The position numbers were made by a program, and so were the translations under genes. Shown here piece after piece: positions 27,097-35,518 of a stretch of DNA of 46,146 nucleotides (position 1 is its first letter; the number at the start of each line of letters is the position of its first letter). This DNA is from UCB3 sp964415605 (GTDB lineage: Bacteria; Chloroflexota; Anaerolineae; Epilineales; Epilineaceae): contig CAYQBA010000010.1 of NCBI GenBank assembly GCA_964415605.1, forward strand, positions 1 through 46,146. Direction: 5' to 3'. Under the pieces are notes generated by a model. It was not told the DNA's origin. It searched no databases and saw nothing but the letters and a program-made list of their open reading frames with translations.

Positions 27097-29430
27097 TTAT
27101 CGGCGACCGCCGAACCCGCCGCCGCGACCACCGCGGTCACCCCCCCGGTCACGGTCGCCGCCGGGGCGGCCGCCGCCCGGGCGCCCACCGCCCCGGCCGC
27201 CGCCACCGCCGCCGCCGCCGACACCAGGATCGTGGGCGCGGGCCTCCTCGATGGACCAGCCCTCCAGGACGGCCTGCCGGCTCAAGCGGATCTTCCCGTT
27301 GGCGATGTCGGTGACCATCACCAGCACCTCGTCGCCCACCTCGACCACGTCCTCCACGCGGTTGACGCGCTCGGCGGCCAGCTGGGAGATGTGCACCAGG
27401 CCGTCGACGCCGGGCAGGATCTCGATGAACGCGCCGAAGTCGGTGGTGCGGACCACCGTGCCGGAGTAGACCTTCCCGAGCTCGGGGGTGGCCGTCAACG
27501 CCTCGATCATCTCGCGGGCAAGGTCGGCGCCGGTGCCTTCCAGGGCCGCGATGTGGACGGTCCCGTCGTCTTGGACGTCGATCTTGACCCCGGCCTTGTC
27601 CTGCAGCGCCCGGATGGTCTTGCCGCCCGGCCCGATCAGCTTGCCGATGAGGTCCGGATCGATGTGCAGCGTCGTGATCCGCGGCGCGTGCGGCGACATC
27701 TCGGCGCGCGGCTCGGCGAGGGTCGTCGTCATGCAGTCCAGGAGCAGCATGCGCGCCGTTCGCGCCTGCGCCAGCGCCTGCCGCAGAACCTCCTCGCTCA
27801 AGCCGCCGAGCTTGATGTCCATCTGGAGCGCCGTGACGCCCTGCGCGGTCCCGGCGACCTTGAAGTCCATGTCGCCCAGCGCGTCCTCCATCCCCTGGAT
27901 GTCGGTGAGCACCGCGAACCGGCCCGAGTGGTCTTCGGTCACCAGGCCCATCGCGATGCCGGCGACCGGGGCCGAGATCGGCACGCCGGCGTCCATCAGC
28001 GAGAGGGTGCTGGCGCACACGCTTGCCATCGACGTCGATCCGTTGGACGACAGGCACTCCGACACCAGGCGAATGGCGTACGGGAACGACTCGGGCGGGG
28101 GGATCACGGCGCGGAGCGCCGTCTCGGCCAGGGCGCCGTGGCCGATCTCGCGGCGCTTGGGGCCGCGGAGCGGGTACGCCTCGCCGGTGGAGAACGGCGG
28201 GAAGTTGTAGTGGTGCATGAACCGCTTGGTCTCCTCGGGGCGGAGCGTGTCCAGGCGCTGCTCCTCGTCGAGCGTGCCGAGGGTGGCAATCGTCATGACC
28301 TGGGTCTCGCCGCGCTGGAAGAGACCGCTGCCGTGGACGCGCGGCAGGAGGCCGACCTCGGTGTAGAGCGGCCGGATCTCGTCGGGCGCCCGGCCGTCCG
28401 GCCGGACGCCGCGGTCGAGGATCCGCTGCCGCATGCGCTCCTTGAGGTAGGCGTCGAACGCGGCCTTGATCTCCTTGGCCGAGAACGCCGCCGCCGCGGG
28501 CGTGCCGTTGTCCGCGGCCGTCGGCGCCTGCTCCGTCATGTGGCCAAGCCACTCATGGGCGAGCGCGTCGAGCGCGTCCATGCGCGCGTGCTTGTCGGTT
28601 TGCGTCTCGAAGATGCCGTCGATCCGGTTGCCGACGAACGCCCGTACGCCCTGGCGCAGCGCCTCGGGCTCGACCACTTCGGGGAACACGCGCTTCGGCC
28701 GGCCAGCCGCGGCGCGGATTTGATGCTGGATGGCGAGGATCGGCTGCATCGCCGCGTGGCCGTGCAGCAGGGCGCGGATCAGGGTGTCCTCGTCGACCTC
28801 GTGGGCGCCGCACTCCACCATGAGGATGGCGCGCTCGGTGCCCGCGACCCGCAGGTCCAGCGTGCTCGTCGCCATCTCGGCCGCCGTGGGGTTGACGACG
28901 AACGCGCCGTCCACGAGGCCGACGCGCACCGCGGCCACCGGCTCGGGGAAGGGGATGTCGCTGAGCATGAGCGCCGTGCTCGCGGCCACGAGCGCCGGGA
29001 TGTCGATGAAGTTGCTGGTGTCGCTGGCCAGCGCGGTGATGATGATCTGGACGTCGTTGCGGAACGACTTGGGGAAGAGCGGGCGCAGCGGCCGGTCGAT
29101 GAGGCGCGACGTGAGGATGGCCACCTCGCTCGGGCGTCCCTCGCGCCGGAAGAACGAGCCGGGGATGCGGCCGGCGGCGTAGAGCTTCTCCTCGAGGTCG
29201 ACGGACAGCGGGAAGAAGTCGATGCCTTCGCGCGGGTCCTTCGACGCCGTCGCCGTGGCCAGCACGACCGTCTCGCCGAGCTGGACGGTCACGGCGCCGC
29301 CGGCTTGCCCGGCGAACTTGCCGGTGCGGAAGACAAATGGCCGGCCCTCGACCTCGGCGGTGAAGGTCAGCTCGTTAACGTCCAATGCTCGCCACACCCG
29401 GGCCTGGGAGGGCGAAGGGAAATCCGTCAT
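27097..29430 (-). CDS. pnp: Polyribonucleotide nucleotidyltransferase (PNPase)
   Basis: 777 residues; GGAGG about 10 bases before the ATG. A trimeric 3'-5' phosphorolytic exoribonuclease of the RNA degradosome. Two RNase PH-like domains (about 15-240 and 325-570) flank a helical linker; RREGRPSEVAILTSRLIDRP and MASVCASTLSLMDAGVP are typical. The KH domain (about 570-630) has LIGKLIGPGGKTIRALQ, and the S1 domain (about 635-710) has GTVVRTTDFGAFIEI and GLVHISQL. The last 41 residues (737-777) are almost only Gly, Arg, Asp and Pro, an RGG-type tail not found in E. coli PNPase. It follows rpsO by 149 bases, the classic rpsO-pnp order. Confidence 0.97.
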   Translation of the reverse strand: MTDFPSPSQARVWRALDVNELTFTAEVEGRPFVFRTGKFAGQAGGAVTVQLGETVVLATATASKDPREGIDFFPLSVDLEEKLYAAGRIPGSFFRREGRPSEVAILTSRLIDRPLRPLFPKSFRNDVQIIITALASDTSNFIDIPALVAASTALMLSDIPFPEPVAAVRVGLVDGAFVVNPTAAEMATSTLDLRVAGTERAILMVECGAHEVDEDTLIRALLHGHAAMQPILAIQHQIRAAAGRPKRVFPEVVEPEALRQGVRAFVGNRIDGIFETQTDKHARMDALDALAHEWLGHMTEQAPTAADNGTPAAAAFSAKEIKAAFDAYLKERMRQRILDRGVRPDGRAPDEIRPLYTEVGLLPRVHGSGLFQRGETQVMTIATLGTLDEEQRLDTLRPEETKRFMHHYNFPPFSTGEAYPLRGPKRREIGHGALAETALRAVIPPPESFPYAIRLVSECLSSNGSTSMASVCASTLSLMDAGVPISAPVAGIAMGLVTEDHSGRFAVLTDIQGMEDALGDMDFKVAGTAQGVTALQMDIKLGGLSEEVLRQALAQARTARMLLLDCMTTTLAEPRAEMSPHAPRITTLHIDPDLIGKLIGPGGKTIRALQDKAGVKIDVQDDGTVHIAALEGTGADLAREMIEALTATPELGKVYSGTVVRTTDFGAFIEILPGVDGLVHISQLAAERVNRVEDVVEVGDEVLVMVTDIANGKIRLSRQAVLEGWSIEEARAHDPGVGGGGGGGGRGGGRPGGGRPGGDRDRGGDRGGRGGGFGGRR

Positions 29431-29490
29431 GATCGGTTATCCTCCGTGGGATCTGGGGCCGGCGCCGGAGGGCAGGGACTGGAGACCGCC

Positions 29491-29511
29491 TCGCACCGCG
29501 AGGGGGTGCGA
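29491..29511 (-). promoter_or_regulatory. Hairpin between rpsO and pnp
   Basis: TCGCACC (29491-29497) pairs with GGTGCGA (29505-29511) across a 7-base loop, inside the 149-base rpsO-pnp spacer. In E. coli the same place holds an RNase III processing hairpin that controls pnp; similarity here is positional only. Confidence 0.35.
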
Positions 29512-29579
29512 ACCGCGCTCCAATTCCTGAACTCCAGGCACCGGCCGGGGAATGCGCAGACGGGGCCAGCCGAGGTGGG

Positions 29580-29849
29580 TCAGCCGCGGATGCCGAGCTG
29601 GCCGATCAGCGCTCGATAGCGCGCCGCGTCGGAGCGGGCCAGGTAGCGCATCATGCGCCGGCGCTGGCCCACCAGCTTCAGCAGGCCGCGGCGCGAGTGG
29701 TGGTCGTGCTTGTGCACCTTGAAGTGCTCGGTGAGCTGGCGGATGCGCTCGGTGAGCAGCGCGATCTGGACTTCCGGCGACCCGGTGTCGCCGCCCGCGC
29801 GGCCATGCGCGCCGATGATCTCCGCCTTCTTCTCGTTGGTCAGGGCCAA
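29580..29849 (-). CDS. rpsO: 30S ribosomal protein S15, TTG start
   Basis: 89 residues from a TTG at 29849, the exact usual length, opening MALTNEKKAEIIG as in other S15 proteins. GGAGG (29862-29858) lies 8 bases upstream. A possible ATG at 29885 would add 12 residues (beginning NIRRQQ), but it lies directly next to the TATAAT box and would be upstream of the transcript start, so it is rejected. TGSPEVQIALLTERI, HKHDHHSRRGLL and LVGQRRRMMRYL are S15 landmarks that contact 16S rRNA helices 20-22. It is first in the rpsO-pnp unit. Confidence 0.95.
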   Translation of the reverse strand: MALTNEKKAEIIGAHGRAGGDTGSPEVQIALLTERIRQLTEHFKVHKHDHHSRRGLLKLVGQRRRMMRYLARSDAARYRALIGQLGIRG

Positions 29850-29885
29850 GGCAATATCCTCCGTCTGCTGTCTTCTGATGTTCAA

Positions 29886-29891
29886 ATTATA
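29886..29891 (-). promoter_or_regulatory. -10 box of rpsO-pnp
   Basis: Perfect TATAAT on the minus strand in the 77 bases between murJ stop and rpsO. Start near 29879 gives a 30-base leader. No convincing -35 box at 16-18 bases. Confidence 0.5.
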
Positions 29892-29926
29892 AGCTCAACT
29901 CTGGATCGCGGGCCAAATTCGCCGCG

Positions 29927-31543
29927 TCAACGCCCCGTGATGCGGTCGCGGACGATGCTCAAAAGCCAACCGACCTCGTCGACGTCGAGCCGCGCCGCGA
30001 GCGGCAGATAGACCGCCGCGCCCACCAGCGCGCCGGCCGCGGCGCGGATCCCCCACGCCAGCGTTCCCTGCCCGACCGTCCCGGCGAGCCACCGATCCAT
30101 CGTCCATACCGCCGCTCCCATGACGACGGCGGCGACCGACGTGGCCAGCGCCGCGCGCCCCACCCCGGCCAGGGCGTCGCGCCCGATGAGGCGGCGGACC
30201 AGGAGCAGCATGATGCCGGCGTGGGCGATGTGCTTGAGGCTGTCGGCCAGGACGAGGCCGAGGAAGACCCAGCGGCCCGGGAGGCGCGCGAGGTTGAGCG
30301 CCGGCCCGGCGACGTAGGCGAACACGAGGTACACGCCGACGGACACGACGCCGATCAGGGCTGGCACGCGCGTGTTCTGCCGCGCGTAGAACGCGTAGTT
30401 GAGGGGCCAGTCGATGCCGATGAACGGCAGGCCGATCAGGTAGACGTACAAGGCGGCGGTCACGAGCTGGCGCGCCTCGTCGCCGAACAGCCGCCGCTGG
30501 AACACCAGCCCGACGACGGGGTCGGCCAGCACGGCGAGGCCGACGCTGGCGGGGACGATCAGGGCCAGCACCAGCCGCAGGCCGCGCGCCAGCGTCCGGT
30601 CGTACGTCTGCCCCTCGCGGCGGGCGTGCGCGGCGGCCAGCGCGGGCAGGATGGCCAGCGAGATCGCGACCGAGATCAGCCCGTGCGGGAGCTCGCGCAG
30701 CGTCGTCGCGTAGCGCATCGACGCCAACGCGGCCTCGCCGGCCGCCGACGCGAAGCGGGTGTCGGCGATCACCTGCAGCTGCGAGACCGCCAGCCCCGCG
30801 CCGATCGGGGCGTACAGCGTCAGGATGCGGCGCAGCGCCGGATGCCCGACCTCGAAGCGCGGCCGGATCCGCCCGCCGCGCAGGCCGGGCCACAGCACGC
30901 CGAGCTGCAAGAGGCTCCCGAGCGTGATGCCCAGCGGCAGCGAGAGGCCGCCGAGTCGATCGTGCGACACGAGCACGCTCGTGATCAGGCCGAGGTTGTA
31001 CACCGCGATGGCGACGGACGGCGGACCGAACCGCTCGCGGGCGTACAGCACCCCGATGACCCCGCCGGTGATGCCGAACAGCATGATCGAAGGCGCGATC
31101 ACCCGCAGGTAGGTCGCCACGACCGCGGTCCCGTCGGCGCCCAGGCCCTGAGCCAACAGGCCGGCGAGCGGCGTGGCCAGAGCGTAGACCACCAGCGACG
31201 CCGCCCCGGTGACCAGCGCCACCATGGTCAGGAACACGCTGACCACCCGCCACAGCTCGGCGCGGCGCTCGGGATCGGCGGCGTACGCCGACAGGACGGG
31301 CACGACCGCGGCGCTCAACATGCCGCCGATCAGGAGGTCGTAGATCATGCTCGGCACGCGGGCGGCGGCCGAGAAGGCGCTGGCTTCCAGGCCGATCCCG
31401 AAGTAGCCCGCGATGACCTGCTCCCGCACCAGGCCGAGCACGCGGCTGGTGAGGTTGCCGACCATGATGAAGGTCGCCGATCCGAGCAGGCGTCCCGGCG
31501 TCTGTCGCTGGGCTGGCGCCGGCTCGTCGCGCGCGAAGCTCAT
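29927..31543 (-). CDS. murJ: Lipid II flippase MurJ (MviN)
   Basis: 538 residues with about 14 hydrophobic segments, the MOP-superfamily topology. MVGNLTSRVLGLVREQVIAGYFG is the classic MurJ start, and RVPSMIYDLLIGGMLSAAVVPVL follows it. It flips lipid-linked peptidoglycan precursors across the inner membrane. In glycan gene clusters related proteins may flip other lipid-linked sugars. The ATG overlaps the stop of the heptose adenylyltransferase gene (ATGA), and it is the last gene of the long minus-strand unit that begins at prfA. Whether this copy serves peptidoglycan or the heptose-containing glycan cannot be told from sequence. Confidence 0.93.
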   Translation of the reverse strand: MSFARDEPAPAQRQTPGRLLGSATFIMVGNLTSRVLGLVREQVIAGYFGIGLEASAFSAAARVPSMIYDLLIGGMLSAAVVPVLSAYAADPERRAELWRVVSVFLTMVALVTGAASLVVYALATPLAGLLAQGLGADGTAVVATYLRVIAPSIMLFGITGGVIGVLYARERFGPPSVAIAVYNLGLITSVLVSHDRLGGLSLPLGITLGSLLQLGVLWPGLRGGRIRPRFEVGHPALRRILTLYAPIGAGLAVSQLQVIADTRFASAAGEAALASMRYATTLRELPHGLISVAISLAILPALAAAHARREGQTYDRTLARGLRLVLALIVPASVGLAVLADPVVGLVFQRRLFGDEARQLVTAALYVYLIGLPFIGIDWPLNYAFYARQNTRVPALIGVVSVGVYLVFAYVAGPALNLARLPGRWVFLGLVLADSLKHIAHAGIMLLLVRRLIGRDALAGVGRAALATSVAAVVMGAAVWTMDRWLAGTVGQGTLAWGIRAAAGALVGAAVYLPLAARLDVDEVGWLLSIVRDRITGR

Positions 31544-32130
31544 GGCGCGGCCGGGTCGTCCGGCGTCACCCTGCGCTCAGCCAAGGGCCTCGGCGCCTCG
31601 GCCCGGATCCGGGCCACAATCCCCGAGGTCGATTGTCCGGCCACGAACGGCACGAACGCGACGCGCGCGCCGACGGCTTCGGCCGCGTCGGCTTCCGGGG
31701 GGCGATTGCCAGCGGCGGCGTAGTCGCCGCCCTTGACGTACACGTCGGGGCGCAGGGCCGTCACGATCGCCACGGCCGTCGGCGCGCCAAACGCGACGAC
31801 GGCGTCGACCCAGCGCAGGGCGCACAGCAGCTCGGCGCGCTCGGCCAAGGGGAGGATCGGCCGCCCGGGGCCTTTCAGGCGATGGGTCGACGCGTCGTCG
31901 TTCAGCGCGACGACCAGGCGGTCGCCCAGCGCGCGGGCCGCCGCGAGGTAGCGGGTGTGCCCGACATGGAGGAGGTCGAAGCAGCCGTTGGTCAACACCA
32001 CCCGCTCGCCGGCGGCGGCCCAGGCGGCCCGCCATCGGCGGGCCTCGCGCAGATCGACGGGCCCGGACGGGGCAAGCGGGCCCTGGGGTGCGGGAGCGGG
32101 GGCCGGGCGGCGCGGGGTCGGGGCGGGCAT
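31540..32130 (-). CDS. rfaE2: D-glycero-beta-D-manno-heptose 1-phosphate adenylyltransferase
   Basis: 196 residues. The nucleotidyltransferase core is VLTNGCFDLLHVGHTRYL with the HxGH motif at 55-58, and YVKGGDY and GQSTSGIVARI are characteristic of the RfaE/HldE C-terminal domain. It makes ADP-heptose from heptose 1-phosphate. An N-terminal Pro/Ala-rich 20-residue lead is odd. No ribosome site precedes the ATG. TATCAT on the minus strand (32145-32140) ends 9 bases before it, so an extra near-leaderless transcript is possible. It follows the kinase gene by 34 bases and overlaps murJ by four. In many bacteria both domains form one protein (HldE); here they are separate. Confidence 0.88.
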   Translation of the reverse strand: MPAPTPRRPAPAPAPQGPLAPSGPVDLREARRWRAAWAAAGERVVLTNGCFDLLHVGHTRYLAAARALGDRLVVALNDDASTHRLKGPGRPILPLAERAELLCALRWVDAVVAFGAPTAVAIVTALRPDVYVKGGDYAAAGNRPPEADAAEAVGARVAFVPFVAGQSTSGIVARIRAEAPRPLAERRVTPDDPAAP

Positions 32131-32164
32131 GGGATCGGGATGATATCGGTGCGCGGCCGCCGAA

Positions 32165-33190
32165 TCAACCGCCGGCCTTCATGTCGGCCAGGATCTCGTC
32201 GGCGGTCGGGGCGGCCACGCCGAGCCGGCGCACGACGCACCCGGCGGCGTGGTTGGCGAGCTCGGCGGCCTCCCGCACCGAAGCCCCGGCCACGAGCGCC
32301 AGCGTCATCATGGCGATCACCGTGTCGCCGGCACCGGTGACGTCGAACACCTCGCTCACGTTGGCGGGATGCAGCACGGTGTGACCGGTCTCGTCCGCCA
32401 CGCTCATCCCTTCGGGACCGCGGCCCAAGACCACGACCCGCGCCATCAGGTCTTCGCGCAGCGTGCGCGCGGCGTGCTCGAAGTCGGCGTCGCGGTCGAG
32501 TGCCCGCCCGAGGTTGGCTGCGGCGTCCTGCCGCCCGACGCGCACGAGGTCGAAGCCGGTAAACCACGCCAGGTCGCCCTGGGCGTCGACCGTCAGCCAG
32601 ACGCCGTGCTCGGCGGCCGCCGTGCGCGCGGCGTCGCAGACCGCCGGGGTCACCACGCCGCTCCGGTAGTGCGACACCAGGATGGCGTCCGCCCCGGGCA
32701 TCTGCCGCCCGATCGACGCGCAGACGGCGGCTTCGGTGGCGGCGGCGACGGGCAGGCGGGCCTGGCGGTCGATCCGGGCCACCTGCTGCGGCACCGACAG
32801 GCCGGTGGCGACGATGCGGGTCTTCAACGTCGTCGGGCGCGCGGGGTCCACCACGAGCCCCGCCGCGTCGATGCCGGCCGCCGCCAGGACGCGGCGCAGC
32901 TCGGCCGCCGTGTCGTCGGCGCCCACGACGCCGATTTGAACGGCCTCGGCGCCCAGCGCCGCCAGGTTGCGCGCGGGGTTCGCGCCCCCGCCCGGCAGGC
33001 AGAAGCGCCGCTCGAACGCCAGCACCGGCACCGGGCCCTCGCGGCTCAGGCGCTCCGGCTTGCCGACGAGGTACTCGTCGAGGAACACATCTCCAACGAC
33101 GATCACGCGCCGACCTCCGGCCCGCGCGAGGATGCCGGCGGCGGTCGCAGGGGAGAGGGATGGGTCGGCGGATCTCACCGTTGCGTCCAT
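32165..33190 (-). CDS. rfaE1: D-glycero-beta-D-manno-heptose-7-phosphate kinase-like PfkB kinase
   Basis: 341 residues of the ribokinase/PfkB family. RVIVVGDVFLDEYLVG opens the fold, GGGANPARNLAALGAE is the substrate-side GG motif, and DVTGAGDTV (283-291) holds the anion hole and catalytic base D289. RFCLPGGGANPARN matches the RfaE/HldE N-terminal domain. It phosphorylates heptose 7-phosphate to the 1,7-bisphosphate. The ATG at 33190 is the first in frame next to the homology; the frame is open upstream but antisense-like. It lies 22 bases after the GT9 gene. gmhA, gmhB and the epimerase hldD are not in the window. Confidence 0.85.
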   Translation of the reverse strand: MDATVRSADPSLSPATAAGILARAGGRRVIVVGDVFLDEYLVGKPERLSREGPVPVLAFERRFCLPGGGANPARNLAALGAEAVQIGVVGADDTAAELRRVLAAAGIDAAGLVVDPARPTTLKTRIVATGLSVPQQVARIDRQARLPVAAATEAAVCASIGRQMPGADAILVSHYRSGVVTPAVCDAARTAAAEHGVWLTVDAQGDLAWFTGFDLVRVGRQDAAANLGRALDRDADFEHAARTLREDLMARVVVLGRGPEGMSVADETGHTVLHPANVSEVFDVTGAGDTVIAMMTLALVAGASVREAAELANHAAGCVVRRLGVAAPTADEILADMKAGG

Positions 33191-33212
33191 GCGGTGGGTG
33201 GATGAGGCGGCG

Positions 33213-34379
33213 TCATGCCGTCGGGAGCGCCGCGGACCGCGTCGTGGCCAGCGTCGCCACCGCGGCGGCCAGCACACGCTCGGCCGGCAGCCACGCCAGG
33301 CAGTCGCGGGTCGGGCAGCCGCTCGGGCTGCCGAGATCGTGGCCGACATAAAAGCACGGTTGGCACGGCAAGTCCAGCTTGACGACCCGGTGGGGCGATG
33401 GGGTGGCCCGCCCGGTGGGGCCGGCACCGGGCCACCACGGCCCCCATGCCACGGCATTCGACGGCCCGAACACCGCGACCACCGGCGTGCCCATGGCCGT
33501 GGCGAGGTGGGTCACGCCGCTGTCGTTGCCGACGAGCAGATCCATCCGGCCCAGGATGCCGGCCAGGGTCGCCAGGTCGGTGCGCCCGGTGAGGTCGAGC
33601 ACGGGGTGCGCGCAGCGTCCGGCGACCTCGGCGCCGCCGTCCGGGGGCGTGCCCACCACGACGATGTGCGCGCCCTGGGCCGACAGCCCATCCGCGACGG
33701 CGGCGAAGCCCGCCGGCGCCCACCGCCGCGCCGGGCTGAACGCCCCTGCGCCGGGGTGGATCGCCACCCGCGGGCGCCCGTCGGCGGGCAGCGCCGCGAG
33801 CAGGCCAGCCGCCGCCGCGGCGGCATCCGGGCCGGGGTCGAAGGCCAGCCAGAGATCCGCGGGGCGGGGCGCCGGCAGCCGGACACCGGCGGCGGCCAGG
33901 AGCGTGTCGGCGATCGCGACCTGGGCCGCGACGACGTGGGCGTGATCGTAGCCCGGATCGACGCCGGCGTGGGTCAGGAAGCGGCCGCGCCGACGACCGG
34001 GGGCGACCAGGCCGGCGCGCACCGGCGCACCGGTTGCCAGGACGAGCGCGGCATGCTTGGCCGCGCCAAAGCGCGTGACAAGCGCGTGGAACAGCGCCAC
34101 GGCGTGATAGCGCCGCGCGCGGAGCATGCGCCCGAGCCGCAGCGGCGCGAGCGGCCGGCGCACGGCGTCCAGCGGCCGATCGTAGGCGGCCTTCTCGAAC
34201 ACCACGATGTCGTCGACGAGCCCGCAGTGCCGGAAGGCGGCCGCGCCCGCCGCCGTCGTGAGCACGTCGACCCGCGCGTCCGGCAGGCCGTGGCGCAGGC
34301 GCCGGAGGGCCGGCGTGGTCAGGAGCGCATCGCCGAAGTCCGCGAGCTTGATGGCCAGGACGCGCGCCGGGGCGGTCAT
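33213..34379 (-). CDS. Glycosyltransferase family 9 protein, ADP-heptosyltransferase-like
   Basis: 388 residues of the GT-B fold. VLAIKLADFGDALLTTPALRRLR is the N-terminal GT9 signature, and HPGAGAFSPARRWAPAGFAAVAD with DLLVGNDSGVTHLATAMGTP are the C-terminal nucleotide-sugar and catalytic boxes of heptosyltransferases. C-terminal cysteines (LPCQPCFYVG...CPTRDC) form a small cluster common in GT9 enzymes of this type. With two ADP-heptose synthesis genes immediately downstream, its donor is probably ADP-heptose. The start overlaps the stop of the GT4 gene (ATGA), so production is coupled. Confidence 0.88.
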   Translation of the reverse strand: MTAPARVLAIKLADFGDALLTTPALRRLRHGLPDARVDVLTTAAGAAAFRHCGLVDDIVVFEKAAYDRPLDAVRRPLAPLRLGRMLRARRYHAVALFHALVTRFGAAKHAALVLATGAPVRAGLVAPGRRRGRFLTHAGVDPGYDHAHVVAAQVAIADTLLAAAGVRLPAPRPADLWLAFDPGPDAAAAAAGLLAALPADGRPRVAIHPGAGAFSPARRWAPAGFAAVADGLSAQGAHIVVVGTPPDGGAEVAGRCAHPVLDLTGRTDLATLAGILGRMDLLVGNDSGVTHLATAMGTPVVAVFGPSNAVAWGPWWPGAGPTGRATPSPHRVVKLDLPCQPCFYVGHDLGSPSGCPTRDCLAWLPAERVLAAAVATLATTRSAALPTA

Positions 34380-35518
34380 CGCCGCCCGCCGGACGCCGCG
34401 GACCGCCCCGGCGCGGACCCGACCGCTTCGAGCACGGCCCGCGTGGCGGCCGCGCAGCGATCCCATGTGAACTCCGCCGCCCGCGCCGCCCCGGCGGCCG
34501 CGAGCCGGGCCCGCAGATCCGCGTCGACGGCGATCCGGCGGATGGCGGCCGCGATGGCCGCCACGTCGAGCGGGTCGAACAACAGCGCGGCGCGGCCGGC
34601 GATCTCGGGCAGGCTCGAGGTGCCGCTGCACACCACGGGCGTGCCGCACGCCATGGCTTCGACGACCGGGAGGCCGAAGCCTTCATGGAGGCTCGGCATC
34701 GCCAGCGCCAGGGCCCCGGTGTACAGTGCCGGCAAGTCGGCCTCGGGAAGGTAGCCCGCCAGGCGGACGCGGGACGCCACGCCGGCGGCCGCCGCCTGGC
34801 GGGCCGGGTCGGAGTCGCCCCAGCCCGCCATCCCCGCCAGCACGAGGTGCAGATCGGGCTGGTCAGCCGCGACGCGTGCGAACGCCTCGACCAGACGCGC
34901 CAGGTTCTTGCGCGGCTGCAGCGTCCCGACATGGGCGATGTAACGGGCGCCCGCGGGGAGGCCCAGCCGTGCCCTGAGATCGTCGACCCGGCCCGGCTCG
35001 GCCGGGGCCATGGACGGGTCCACCCCGAGATGGACGACGGTGATGCGGCCCGGATCGGCGCCGTAGTGCCGCACCAGGTCGTCGCGGGTGGCCGCGGAGT
35101 CGGCGATGATGTGATCGGCGCGTCGGGCGTGCCGCCGGGTCGTCCAGGCGAGGTACCAGCGATCGAGCGCGGGATGGGCATCCGGAAACGCGACGAAGCC
35201 AAGGTCGTGGATCGTGACGACGGCGCGCGGCCGTGTCACCACGGGCAGCACATGCGCCGGCACGAACAGCACGTCCGGGGGGTGGAGCGCCACCTCCGCG
35301 GCCAGCCGGGTGTGCGTCCACAATCGGGCGGCCGGCAGGATGCGCACGTCGGCGCCGGCCGGCGGTGCCTCCACCGGCGGCGTGCGGAAGTACAGGCGAT
35401 AGGCGTGCCCGCCGCCCGCCACGAGCCGCTTGATCACCGCCGTGCCGTAGCGCTCGGTCCCGGTGCGGCGGGCGCCGAACGCCCGGCTGGCGTCGATGCC
35501 GATCGTCAGGGCCGTCAT
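34376..35518 (-). CDS. Glycosyltransferase family 4
   Basis: 380 residues, GT-B fold. GIDASRAFGARRTGTERYG is the acceptor-side loop seen in mannosyltransferase-like GT4 enzymes; HVGTLQPRKNLARLVEAF and LHEGFGLPVVEAMACGTPVV (E279 and E287, the EX7E pair) are the donor-binding boxes. It is a retaining transferase using a nucleotide-activated sugar; the sugar is not known. Its ATG overlaps the stop of prmC and its stop overlaps the GT9 start. Placement within the same unit suggests both transferases build one envelope glycan. Confidence 0.9.
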   Translation of the reverse strand: MTALTIGIDASRAFGARRTGTERYGTAVIKRLVAGGGHAYRLYFRTPPVEAPPAGADVRILPAARLWTHTRLAAEVALHPPDVLFVPAHVLPVVTRPRAVVTIHDLGFVAFPDAHPALDRWYLAWTTRRHARRADHIIADSAATRDDLVRHYGADPGRITVVHLGVDPSMAPAEPGRVDDLRARLGLPAGARYIAHVGTLQPRKNLARLVEAFARVAADQPDLHLVLAGMAGWGDSDPARQAAAAGVASRVRLAGYLPEADLPALYTGALALAMPSLHEGFGLPVVEAMACGTPVVCSGTSSLPEIAGRAALLFDPLDVAAIAAAIRRIAVDADLRARLAAAGAARAAEFTWDRCAAATRAVLEAVGSAPGRSAASGGRR

